This document shows positions 36,088 through 46,510 of a DNA stretch of 64,000 nt, piece by piece. The notes beneath the pieces are model-generated. The model was not told the DNA's origin. It saw only the letters and a list, made by a program, of their open reading frames with translations, and searched no databases. The stretch spans positions 6,223,456 through 6,287,455 of the forward strand of contig NC_066833.1 of NCBI RefSeq assembly GCF_001640805.2, given 5' to 3'. The stretch comes from Lates calcarifer (taxonomy: Eukaryota; Chordata; Actinopteri; Centropomidae). Position numbers and translations under genes: made by a program. Positions within the stretch are counted from its first letter, which is position 1. The number at the start of each line of letters is the position of its first letter.

Positions 36088-37723
36088 GCTGCCTTTAAAA
36101 TGGCAAATGGCAATGTCAGCATTACAGCCCTCTAAAAAATATTTTTTATCTGGCAGTGGGTCCTTGTTTTACCATCAGAATGTTTTGTTGCTGCACATGA
36201 AGAAATAATGAAGGAAGAAGAGATATTCAGAAATGAAAAAGAAAGGACAAGGAAGTCTTATCTCAAAAGTTCTTAGTCAATGACACATTTTTGTAGTCAG
36301 CTTTAAGAGTGAAAATGTTTTATATATTGTAGTTAAACTAAATTTATATTAACATTAGTGAAGTTCACAAGTATGCTAATGAACAGAAACATACCAGGGA
36401 CACAAGCAGGGGTAACAGGCATTTTAGGGGCTACAAAAGTTGGCACAACAACTGTTTGCAATGCTGCTCTTTGTAGCAGTAAAGACAACAATATGGTCAA
36501 GATGACTGCTATGACCTAAAACAAATACTATGAGCATGCCTTCAGTTCTATCTGCAACACCTGTGATGTTTGCTGTAGTGCCAGAGGAGGAAATGACAGA
36601 TGTCCCCACTGTAAATACTTGTAACTTAAGAAAACAATACATCTTACCACCTATTTTTATGGAGATTGTACCTTTTATGACCTGTTGCATCTGTTAAGTG
36701 AGCTATTACTCTCCAGTGAAGTGTTTATCCATCTGAATCAGTGAATCAATAGGGCCGGTATTTATTCATATGAGCCGAGTTTCTAGACACACAGCACAGT
36801 GTTGTACTCTGTAGCTCTGGTTTATATCTCTGTGACCTGGGAGGGATAGGAGGTGGGGTAAGAAGAAAAACTGTTGTTCTGCATGTATGCTTGTGTGAAA
36901 GAAAGTCAGAGTGCTGCTGAATATAATGTGATCATTGACAGCCAGTCCTGGGCAGGAATGTGAGAAAGATGTGCCACTGAGAGAGAAATCTCCTTTATTC
37001 TTGCTTTTATAGCACTTCATTCAAACCCTTTTAGTCTCTCAAGAATGTCAAGGACGCAGCCTGTTGTGTGTGCGTGTGTGTGTGTGTATGTGTGCGTGTG
37101 TGTCTGTGGGTGTGCTGAGTTGAATGCAACATTGAAAAACAGTTTTGCCAGCTGTTGTATGTTTATCCATAATAATATTATTTTTGTTTCAGTGTTCATG
37201 TCATTGCAGTGCTGATTTCTTAGGTGACACTTTACAATAAATGACCTTATTTCACTGTGCATTAATGTACTGCAAAGTATGTAAATACATACCCGTAGAT
37301 AATATATTCTTAGCAAAATCTAAGAGCAGTTTCGCTGAGTATTAACACAGTGTTATTATGAATTTAATTTCTCCACAGGTTCACACACTGGAATAAGGCC
37401 ATTGTCATGTTGGGTGTTGCCATTTTAATTGTCTCAAAATGTACTTTATCCTGTATTATTAATATTGTAGTTCTTATCTCCATTACAGTGAATTGTGTTC
37501 AACGTGCATAGCTCTGCATATTTATGATACAGAAATATATAAATATATATAAATATATTATCTTATTCCTTTGGTATTGTTGTGTGAGAAAATCATGTGT
37601 ATTTTTGTACATGCCAATTCTGCTGCTGCTGTCTCTATAGAAAGTATATTTGCTACAAAATGCACCATTTGTATATTGTGTACATCTGATGTCCATTGCT
37701 CACGAGAACAAAACATTGATTTT

Positions 37724-37729
37724 AATAAA
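37724..37729 (+). terminator. Distal polyadenylation signal (AATAAA)
   Basis: Canonical AATAAA followed within about 15 bases by a T/G-rich stretch. No coding or repeat signal separates it from arhgap20, so it is the best candidate for the 3' end. Confidence 0.6.
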
Positions 37730-37750
37730 TGTTGCTCTTGTGAAATTACT

Positions 37751-39960
37751 TTGCAGATTGACTGTGGATTTGTTCTTAAGTGTGGCTACTTTAAATATAA
37801 AGGTTTAGCTGTTTCTGGATTGTAGTTTAGGCAGAGACACATATGTTAAGGAATTTAACATTTATAGCAAATGATTCTACAATTAAATTTGGAAGAAGAC
37901 TCTGGCCTTTGAGAAAATCCCTAAATAATCCAAACATGAACAACAGTTCAGTGATGGATCATCCCTTGACAAACACATACATGAACATTAGGTTTTACTA
38001 AAGTCATCATTACTTAAAACTGTGATGCTTAAAGAGCAGGTGCAGCAGCAAACATTGTTGTCATATCAACAGACTAATATTAAGAGATGTCACATTATCA
38101 TTTCTGACAAACAAAGTAGTAAAACATGTGAATGTGAGAACAAATTGTATTTCATGTGCACGGATTGTATTTTGTGTGCTCAGTTTGATTAATTTGTTTA
38201 CCATTTCGTACACATGTTTAGAAAAAAACAAACAAAAAAAAAAATGATGTGAACACCCTGGGCTCCATACTATAGGTCTGAAAGATAAGAACATTTATCA
38301 GTCATTGACGGTACTGTAGGAAACTCAGTTTAGTAAACATGAGAAAACTCATCATGCACTTCATAACTAAGCAATGTAACTGCTATACCTCACCAAAAAC
38401 ATATAACTTTATAACATACATATTCTTTATCTGCATGTTCCAACATTTTTCTGAAATAAAATAATACAATATTTACACCTTTAAATCTCTATTAGAATAA
38501 ATGTGTTTGAACAATGTTTGGTTGCACATGTTGTTAAGACTGAAAAAAATTAGAGGATTGCATAATCATCACTGAGGCCCATGAAATTATTTATGAACAA
38601 AGAACATTGTGCAGTCCCCTTCTGACCGCAGTCTGAAGCATCAAGGTTTGTTTAAGCCCTTTGAGTTATGAGTGCAAACCTGATATGAGTATTTACTGCA
38701 AGGAAACTAATACAAGACCCAACTGCAGCTTTGTAATTGTTTCTCTAACCTTAATTTATAATCTTTTCAACAAGAAACAGAACATTAGCTGTCAGGGTTA
38801 AATTTATAAAAAACTATGTGAGATGTCAGAGCCAGCAAAAATATAGATGGAATCATCAAAAGCCTTCAGATTTATACAATGGTGTATCTCATTTTGCTCA
38901 TATCTCCAACCAGTACATGACACTAAGACATACATATTATTTACTGACGTGGCTCCACTGGTTATTTTCCTCAGGGAGGCCAGTTGCTGAGCGGTTTAGG
39001 TGATGTCATCCAACCACAACTTTGTTGCATAATGGGAGTGTCCAATAACACCCTAACACACAGTTGACAGCCTTCTTAACAAGTCTGTGTTTTGATGTTT
39101 GTGATTCATCAGATGGATCTGGTGTGGAAGAACAGGAAGAGTGTGTGTTTGAGAGTTTTCTTTTCTTTAACTTCTCTCATATATTAACTTTTCTCATAAG
39201 TGTTGTTAAAAAGCTAGTGATTTAAGTCTGCCTCTTGCCACAATATTTGTAGGATAAGTCACAGACATACTGTCCCCTTGAGGCGCATGGACCTGTGACT
39301 GACCAAGCAATACTTTACCAGAGAAAAGAGTGCAGTAGAAAATTGGAACAGAAACATCTAGTAATGTATCACCTTTCTACATACTAGAATAATAAATCTG
39401 CTCATGTCATTTCCTCTTTCAAAATATGGGTATTTTAGCTTTTGGAGTTGTTTTGGAATCTTGGTTTCTTAGCTCTAAACATCAGGAAAGGGTTAGGGTT
39501 AGAAATGTTGAAATGAATATACTGTAGATGGAGGAGGTCACAGTAAACACTGAGTCTGAATTTGATTAGAAAAGGTGTCACCTCCCCAGTGGCAAGACAT
39601 TTCACAGACTTTGGACATAAAGTTGAAAATCTGAAAACATTGAAATGAGACACAGTGATAGGTGACCCTGCTTCTGGATATAGACCATTAAATCTTTACA
39701 TCCTGAATGAAGAGTACAATACAGTGGTGTGCCTGTCATTTTTGTCTTCAAACTACCTGTAGTGCTGCTAGGCCCTGTCAACCTCAAGAAGTATTACTCT
39801 TTTCATTGCCAATTGCCTTAATAAAAACATTGATACATTTGTCATAGTACTATCAATTGTATAAGGTATGGAATGTTGGGTACAGAGTACAGAGTAGATT
39901 AAATAAATAAATATAATTTTATTTATTTATTTATTTTCACTAACAAAGACCACACTAATA
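37751..39960. other. Intergenic DNA downstream of arhgap20
   Basis: AT-rich; no exon or recognisable repeat apart from an ATTT/AAAT tract at about 39899-39937, just left of the YR retrotransposon region. Confidence 0.7.
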
Positions 39961-40019
39961 AAGATATGGGTTAACATGATTTATTACATGATATGGAAGG
40001 AGGTGAGCCATGATAATGT

Positions 40020-40215
40020 GGGAGGGATGGATTGAGGTTTCAAAGGGAGGGTTGCGGTCTGAAAGGATGGAGGAATGAGGGTAAGGGTTGAGGTGAAGGG
40101 AATGGGATGAAGGGATGAAGGTCGTGAGAGAGGGGGTGAAGGGTGAGGGATGAAGGGATGAGGGGGTGAAGGGTGAGAGATGAAGGAACTGGGTTTATGG
40201 ATGGATGGATGATGA
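40020..40215. repeat. Purine-rich minisatellite-like tract
   Basis: G/A-rich tract built from GGGTGAAGGG, GGGATGAAGG and similar words. The clearest part is a 30-base unit repeated twice (40131-40160 and 40161-40190). It lies at the 3' side (on the - strand) of the YR retrotransposon and may be part of its terminal region. Confidence 0.6.
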
Positions 40216-40270
40216 GAAGGTTGATGGATTGTGTCCAATAGAGATGGGAGATCATTCGGAACTGGGGAGT

Positions 40271-41140
40271 TCAGACTGGGGGAACCGTCTCTTCATGCTC
40301 GGATGAATAGGAAACTTCCACCAAAAGGAACTTATAGTTAAGGCATGCCAGGGAAGACCAATGGCTGAGAAGTTTGATGATGTAGTCAGGGATTCCCTGC
40401 CTGGAAGCAGTGAAGGCAATGAGAAAGGAATGCCATTTCTTATTGGGATAAGATCTTGCAAAGAAGGAAATGAAATCAGAAGCATGTGGCCACTTTTGCA
40501 GTCTCTGAGATAAACAAAAGGTCTTGGGTTTGTGTAGTCGTATATGGGTCTGTATGGTCATGGGTATGAATCGGGTTGAAAGAGGAAAATAGGACGAGGA
40601 AAACCACACTAGTTGGTTTTGCTGGATTTGAGATGGAAGGTGAATGTCAGCAGAATAGATGGAAATGTCAGGCAGAAGAAGGAGTGAACACAGAACAGGG
40701 AAGTAAGTCTGAGAAAACCAGAAGCCTGAGCAGGGGATTCTGACACGGCAGGCAAAGAAGTGAGGGGAAACTGTTTTGGCATGGAATGTGGTTCGGCCTG
40801 ACAGTGACCTTTAATTAATGTGCTTCTGTCTGAGTGAGATGAGGCTGGACACATAGCCCCTGTCAACAGCTTTTTAAGTTTTAAGTTAATTCCACTAATG
40901 TAGGGCAGAATAGTGAAAGATTTAATCTTGAGGATGGAATAGCGAATGTGATGAAGCTGGACAGAGTCAGGACATTGAGTGAAGGGAATAAGAGGCTGTG
41001 TGAGGCATGGAAAGTTTTGGAACAATTCCAACCTGCCACGAGAGACGAGAGAGTTTGGGGAGTGACACTGTTCAGGATGGCATCTTGTGAAGCAGTGACT
41101 AATGCTCCAACTGTGAGGTTAGTTGAAGATGGTGGCTGAA
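40271..41140 (-). pseudogene. Tyrosine recombinase remnant of the YR retrotransposon
   Basis: Split over three - strand frames. N-terminal part (about 40960-41100) reads TPQTLSSLVAGWNCSKTF, a helical core-binding segment. The middle (about 40780-40930) has S-F-T-I-L-P-Y-I-S-G-I-N and L-L-T-G-A-M-C-P. The C-terminal part (about 40300-40420) reads WHSFLIAFTASRQGIPDYII and LLSHWSSLACLNYKF. This aligns with the H-S-F-R-x-G-A-A-T ... LGRWSS-x-AY-x-x-Y catalytic block. The Arg of H-x-x-R is replaced by Leu, while the final Tyr remains. Frameshifts and the missing Arg mean it is not functional. Confidence 0.68.
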
Positions 41141-41312
41141 AACCGGGATTGGAGTCACCAGAGGGTCTGCGGTAAGTACCAATTGTCCAGATGATGCAAT
41201 AGTCCTTTGTTGATGATATCCACAACAGCGCTGTTGTCAGAGTAGATGGTGATGTCTTCTTAGACCGTTTATGCCCCCAAAGGATGGCTGCTATAATGAC
41301 TGGGTGACACAG

Positions 41313-41369
41313 TCGTCTTAAAAGAAGTAGGTCGTCTTAAAAGAAGTAGGTCGTCTTAAAAGAAGTAGG
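41313..41369. repeat. 19-bp tandem repeat, 3 perfect copies
   Basis: Unit TCGTCTTAAAAGAAGTAGG at 41313-41331, 41332-41350 and 41351-41369. It lies inside the retrotransposon between the RT and RNase H remains and is likely a local slippage duplication. Confidence 0.95.
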
Positions 41370-41405
41370 TGCAGTTCAAGGAGGAGAGGAGCTGGTGCCG
41401 CAGTT

Positions 41406-42000
41406 TTAGTTCCTTTTTTTGTTGCTTCGTCCATTGTAATGTGGTTGTGTTAGGATGGTACGGAAGCAACTAAGAAATGAAAGGTGAGACAAGATGGATC
41501 GGCCTTGGGGGATGATATGGATGGCGTAGTTGTAGTGACCTAGCAGCAAGATTAGGAGATGCTTGGTGTATCTATTGATTGTAAGAAAACTTGACATTAT
41601 TAAGGAAATCTGATGAGAGAAGTGCTGGGACCTCTGTTTTCTCTGAGAGAGGAACTCCTTGTTCTTGAAACGCGGAAGTCAAAGAGTTAAGACCATATGA
41701 AGGGAGTGAAGATGGTGGCATAGCGGTAAGAAAGTTACCCATACTTCATAGTAGTAAGTGCCCTGCCAGAGGACGCTAAAAAGACACGGGAGGATGGGAA
41801 GGACTTTGAAGGCACTGGTAAATTCTCACTTGGTTGACCGGGCTCCTAGGCCCACGAGGTGGATGAGATATGGCATGGGCAGTTGTGGTTTACTGTACTG
41901 TATGGAGAATTCTGGTCTAGCGATGACACTATTCATGCCTGGGATGGTAGAGGCAAGCTGAGCTGAGTTGAATTATAGGGATAAGTCAGTCTGGCATGCA
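41406..42000 (-). pseudogene. Reverse transcriptase remnant of the YR retrotransposon
   Basis: Three broken frames on the - strand carry DIRS-type RT words: a F-K-V-L-P-I block followed by W-Q-G-T-Y-Y-Y, then P-L-S-x-K-T-E, then LLGHYNYAIHIIPQGRS near the RT/RNase H junction (in the open frame 41406-41597). The catalytic F/Y-x-D-D region is not visible, so it is either lost or too decayed. Confidence 0.65.
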
Positions 42001-42500
42001 CTCTGCAGATAACCGGTGGTTTGAAATGCAAAAAGAGTGAAGATAAAGCCAGATAAAGGTTTCTTGAAAGGTACCATATAAATCTAAATTATTATTATCA
42101 TTATTATTTGTCAGAGACATGTAATCGTCTAGCTCTTACCTGCGGTCAGGAAAGCAGAGCGAATAATGTCACGGTAAGAGGAAGAAAGAGAAAACAAATT
42201 TGACTGCAAGAAATTGTGGACTGGTTGTTTGAGTTCTATAGAACTGAGTGAAGTTTTCAGTATCCTGGGGATATGGGGATTATGTGTAGATTGATGAATA
42301 AATTGAATGAGGCTGACATAGTTACCAGATTGAGTCTGTAGCCTGAGTGAGGGTGGGGCAGGGGATAGAGGGACTGATACGACTGGGCAGGACAGGCAAG
42401 AATGCAGGGGGTCTGCAAGAGTCTGAGTTTTCTGTGTAATTGTTACTTGATACAAGTGACAGTGCCGACAGTGTGTAATGTTAGAGGTGAATCTCTCTGT

Positions 42501-45500
42501 GTCCCATGAGACTTGGAAAATTATATAAGTAGGGAGGGGAGCAGAGCCCCCTGGTATTTATAGCTCAACATACCAGGTATAGGTGTTTTACCTGGAAAAA
42601 TCACAACCGGAGACAGGAGATCAGTAATGGTTTTAAACAGTGAAACTGAGTTGTGAGTTACAAATGATGGAGAGAAATAATTTCAATTTGGTATTTTATT
42701 GTTGGCCTCAGTTGTTGGACACAGGTGTGAAAAGCTTCTGTTCAGTAAGAATGTAAAGAGAAGATTACCTCACCACAACACAAATTCTCATTAATCAAAT
42801 TATTAGAGAAAGTAAACAATAGAGGGTGCTTTATGCTTTAATTTACAAATATGAAGTACAATATAAAAGCTAGTCTGTAATAAAATGAAATCATGAGTGA
42901 GGACATTTATATCCACCAAATGGCAGGTACTATAATCACAGCCTCTCCAGATCTGTTGTTGAGCTGAGTCAATCAGCTTCTGAATCTCTCGACTTCACAC
43001 TGACCCACAGAGACAATCACATCTGCAGCAGCTGTGGGATAACATACAGCTGTTTCAGCCTGGTTCCTGCTCTGGTTCCCATTCTGTGTTGGTCCCGCAG
43101 AAAATAGAGCAAATCGACACTAGGGTGAGAGGTTCATTTCCCACTGGGGAAACTGCACTGTAGACGAATGCCATGTGCTTTTGATAAACTGTGAGATGCT
43201 GATACTGAGAAACTGTCCCTTATTATGTGTTAGGTTTGTAGAGTAGGTCAGCAGCTGAGCCTTCATTCTGACAAAGATCCACATCCACCTTAGTCTTGTA
43301 TCAGCCTACATTGTGCTCTTATCTACTTCTGCACCAAAATTATATGAAAACTTTGTAGCTTCCTCCTTTGCAGAGGACAGCAGTTGTAGGAAGTATAGAT
43401 TCTTAGAAGTAACCATGGATTCCAAAGCAAAAACAAAAAAAATTAGTGATGCTACTCTGTTTGAAGCACATTTTCCTTATGTCTGCATGGGTTTTTTTTT
43501 GTTGTTAAAGGACAGATGAATGTTGAGTCCAAGATGATGTCAGTCTTCTGTCTGAAGGCATGTGTTGCTGGCTTTACAGGTGCATTCTTAAACCCCCAGC
43601 TGTCCTCCTGGATACAGAAAAGTTTGCTTTTTCAGAGGGATGATAAGGGAAAAGCTTGGCTTCTCTGCAAGATTCCTCTGCCAATGTGTAGCTCTCTGTG
43701 CCATGAGGTCACATCTGATATGATCTATCCCACTCATGAATTTCAGTCAAAACAGCAATTAGCCACGTTTTCCTCCCTACGCTGTACTGTTAACTCACTC
43801 CGAAAAACATGCAACTCCCTGCACAGGAACCCTGTTGATATTCCCACATATTGTTTTTCTGACACACTTTTCCGCAGATTTGGTGCTGTTATGTTGCAGT
43901 GAAAAGCAGGCAAAAAGTCCGCCCCTAAACCCCATAGGACCCTCCATCTGGACCCAGCAAAAACAGTCTATTACAAAATAATGGCACTAAGAGAGGAATA
44001 TCTCTGTGCCAACTTACATCCTATTTTACAGTCCCATTTTATAATGGAAGTAGCTGCTGCAAAAGAACTCAGTGTATTATAGCATTGTCTCTTCTAAGCT
44101 GAAGCTGAAACCATAAAATATAATTGTGCAATAGTTTACGGAGTAACAGAGCCATTTGAGGAAAAACATCTCAGTTTTTTGTTTGACATTTTTACATCTA
44201 AATACTGAAAATTGCAGATTAGAAGAATTTAAGACCTCCAACAAAGTTTAGTTACATAACAGGAGAGAAGATTTATGTGTTAGGACACAGAGGCCTGAGG
44301 GATATGAGCGAAGATGCAGAGACACAAAGACACCTGTTAGAAAGGCAGTGAAGAAGAGTGTATGTGCATGTGTGTGCGCGAGTATACCTGTAAATGTATG
44401 TGTCCATGTATGCACATTTCTCTGTGTGAGTGCATATGTATGTGAATGCTTGCCTATGTGAACTCCACGTTCCCTCCTTTGAATACGTAGTTGTGTGAAC
44501 TTCACTGTGCATTCACATGGAAAAAGGTGCTGCATACCTTGACGGTGACTTGTTTGAATATTATCAGGATTTTTTTATTACCTGCTGATTATTAGGATCA
44601 ACTGATGCTGATTAGCTGACAGTTGACTGACAAAACTAATGGAACACTTTATTAAGAGCGAGTCCCGTAAACTATAGCCAACAACAATTAACACACATTC
44701 ATTAAGACAACCAATTAAAACTCTCCAAAACAGTGGCCCAGCAAATACTGCACACTTCTTGGAGTAGCTGCAGCTTATTGTTTCATGTAGTCGCCTTTGG
44801 CTAGATGAGGAAAGTGTACACTGTAAATGAAACATTCTTCCTGGCCTCTTTCTTCATCCTTGTTTTTGCATATTGCCCTATTGCTGTTAGGTCGGCCGTA
44901 TCAGATTTTACTCATGTTTTGTATAAAGGTCAAGTATGAAACAACCATTACCAAAGTTCGGTGTTTGTTCTCCTCAAAGCTGGCCTATGCTTGAACTGCA
45001 CACACCCGTGGTGCTGTGAGGCACCTTGGATAAAAGCTTCCAACATAAGATGGACTCTTGTGGCTAAAAATGAACCTGCAGACTTTTCCTCTCATCTACA
45101 AAGGCTGAAGTCCCTATTGGATTCCTGCCTACAGTTCCCTTTTGAACAGTTATTCCCATCCTTTCTGTAAAGCTCACACACACAGATAATATATGCATTT
45201 CTTAACCCCACAAATGATGACACACTTGTCAAAACAAACATTCAAACACACGTTTAGCAGATTTCTGCCTCACACAAGTAATTATATCATTATATTAACA
45301 GCTAAATGTGCAGACATGCACACACAGGTTCACAATCACAGTCACACTCAGGGTTGATTTCCTGCTGTTTTCCACATGCTGGTGTGTATGCTTTTGTATT
45401 TGTGTTCCTTTCATGTGTGTACCAGTGAAGGTGGGTGGGAGGGCACGAATCTGACCTTTGCTGGCATTAAAAGAGAGGGATTAGGCCAAACTTTCATCTA

Positions 45501-46260
45501 CCTCTTTGTTATCACCACCAATGCTCTCATCCATGTAGCCCATTAAAAAAATGCCAAAATGCTTTAAATTCATCTTGGGAAAAAAAAATTAAAGCCTGCA
45601 GAAGTGTCCTTGAGCCAAATAATGTAATGGGTCTCTACAGCTCCCTAGATGTTGCCCTGTACCTAACCTCTGATGTTTTACCTTTCTTTGGCAGTGGCAA
45701 ATGTAAAAGAGCTTCCCTGTGTGGTTCAAGAAAGAACTAGATTTAGGATGCACTTTGCTGCAGTTTGTGATAGACAGTGGAACATGGAGGGAAATCACAA
45801 GGAGATGGGAAATGGCGAGGTGAGGTGGGGGGTGCTGCCATGACCTATGAGTAAAACTGAGGACATCACCACTGACACCCCCTTCGTTCAACATCAAGGC
45901 TTCAAAAATTCCCCCACTGTCAACACCTACACTCCATGTCCCTCTCTGATGGTTGACACGTATATGAGTCATGGTAGATGGCAGGTCAAAATTATTCCTG
46001 TTGAAGGTAATAAAGCTTTGTTCCTATTTATAGATGGCTGCATGTGTTGGCTAGCCTGCTGTTTTAATCCTGTGGCCATTTTTATCATTATGCAACAGAC
46101 AGTGGACTGTTTCGTATTTTAAAACATCCACTGACTGTTCTGTTAACAAATGACCTTTATACTATGTGCACTACAGTGCAAATCTCTGGGGGTGATTTGA
46201 AGGGAAATTTCCTGTCTCTAGATACATCTCAGTTTTTGGCTGCAATATTTCAGTACTTTT
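42501..46260. other. Intergenic DNA
   Basis: No recognisable exon. The longest open frame (43516-43902, + strand, 128 codons) has no family signature. CA/GT-rich patches occur at about 44350-44440 and 45175-45340. Confidence 0.65.
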
Positions 46261-46261
46261 A

Positions 46262-46510
46262 TTCAATTCAATTCAATTTCAATTAAGTTTTATTTATATA
46301 GCGCCATATCACAACAAAAGTCATCTCAAGGCACTTTTCATATAGAGCAGGTCTAGACCATACTCTTTAAAATAGGTATTTACAGAGAGAGACCCAACAA
46401 ATCCCAGAATGAGCAAGCACTAGGCGACAGTGGCAAGGAAAAACTCTTTTAAGAGGCAGAAACTCGAGCAGAACGGACTCAGGGTGGACGGCCATCTGCC
46501 TCGACCGTTA
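46262..46510 (+). mobile_element. Dispersed fish repeat with TTTATTTATATAGCGCC head
   Basis: Begins with repeated ATTCA/ATTCAA, then TTTATTTATATAGCGCCATA, then CATCTCAAGGCACTTTTCAT, later AGCACTAGGCGACAGTGGCA and CGGCCATCTGCCTCGACCG. This block is scattered through teleost genomes in near-identical form. I recognise it from memory; its class (probably a retrotransposon derivative) is not certain. No coding potential. Confidence 0.65.

Larger units (their letters stand above)
35618..37750 (+). other. arhgap20 3' UTR
   Basis: AT-rich stretch after the tail stop codon. It offers an ATTAAA at 36082-36087 (proximal candidate) and a canonical AATAAA at 37724-37729 followed by a GT-rich patch (distal candidate, best match). 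UTR ends are inferred; a (GT)n patch lies at about 37065-37110. Confidence 0.65.
40250..42500 (-). mobile_element. Decayed DIRS/Ngaro-like tyrosine-recombinase retrotransposon
   Basis: Read on the - strand, from high to low coordinates, the order is reverse transcriptase, RNase H, tyrosine recombinase (YR). This is the gene order of the DIRS order of retrotransposons. RT pieces include SAFKVLPI (about 41800), PLSEKTEVPA (about 41650) and GHYNYAIHIIPQGRSILSHL (about 41480-41540). RNase H remains are around 41200-41300. The YR part spans 40271-41130. Stops and frame changes break it throughout, so it is a dead copy. Outer boundaries and terminal repeats (split or inverted) are not resolved; family assignment (DIRS versus Ngaro) is open. 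Confidence 0.72.

Noticed and set aside
43516..43902. 128-codon + strand frame as a gene
   Set aside because: No domain, promoter or splice evidence; the length is possible by chance in 64 kb.
44248..44535. - strand His/Thr-rich frames
   Set aside because: They are translations of degenerate GT/CA microsatellite DNA.
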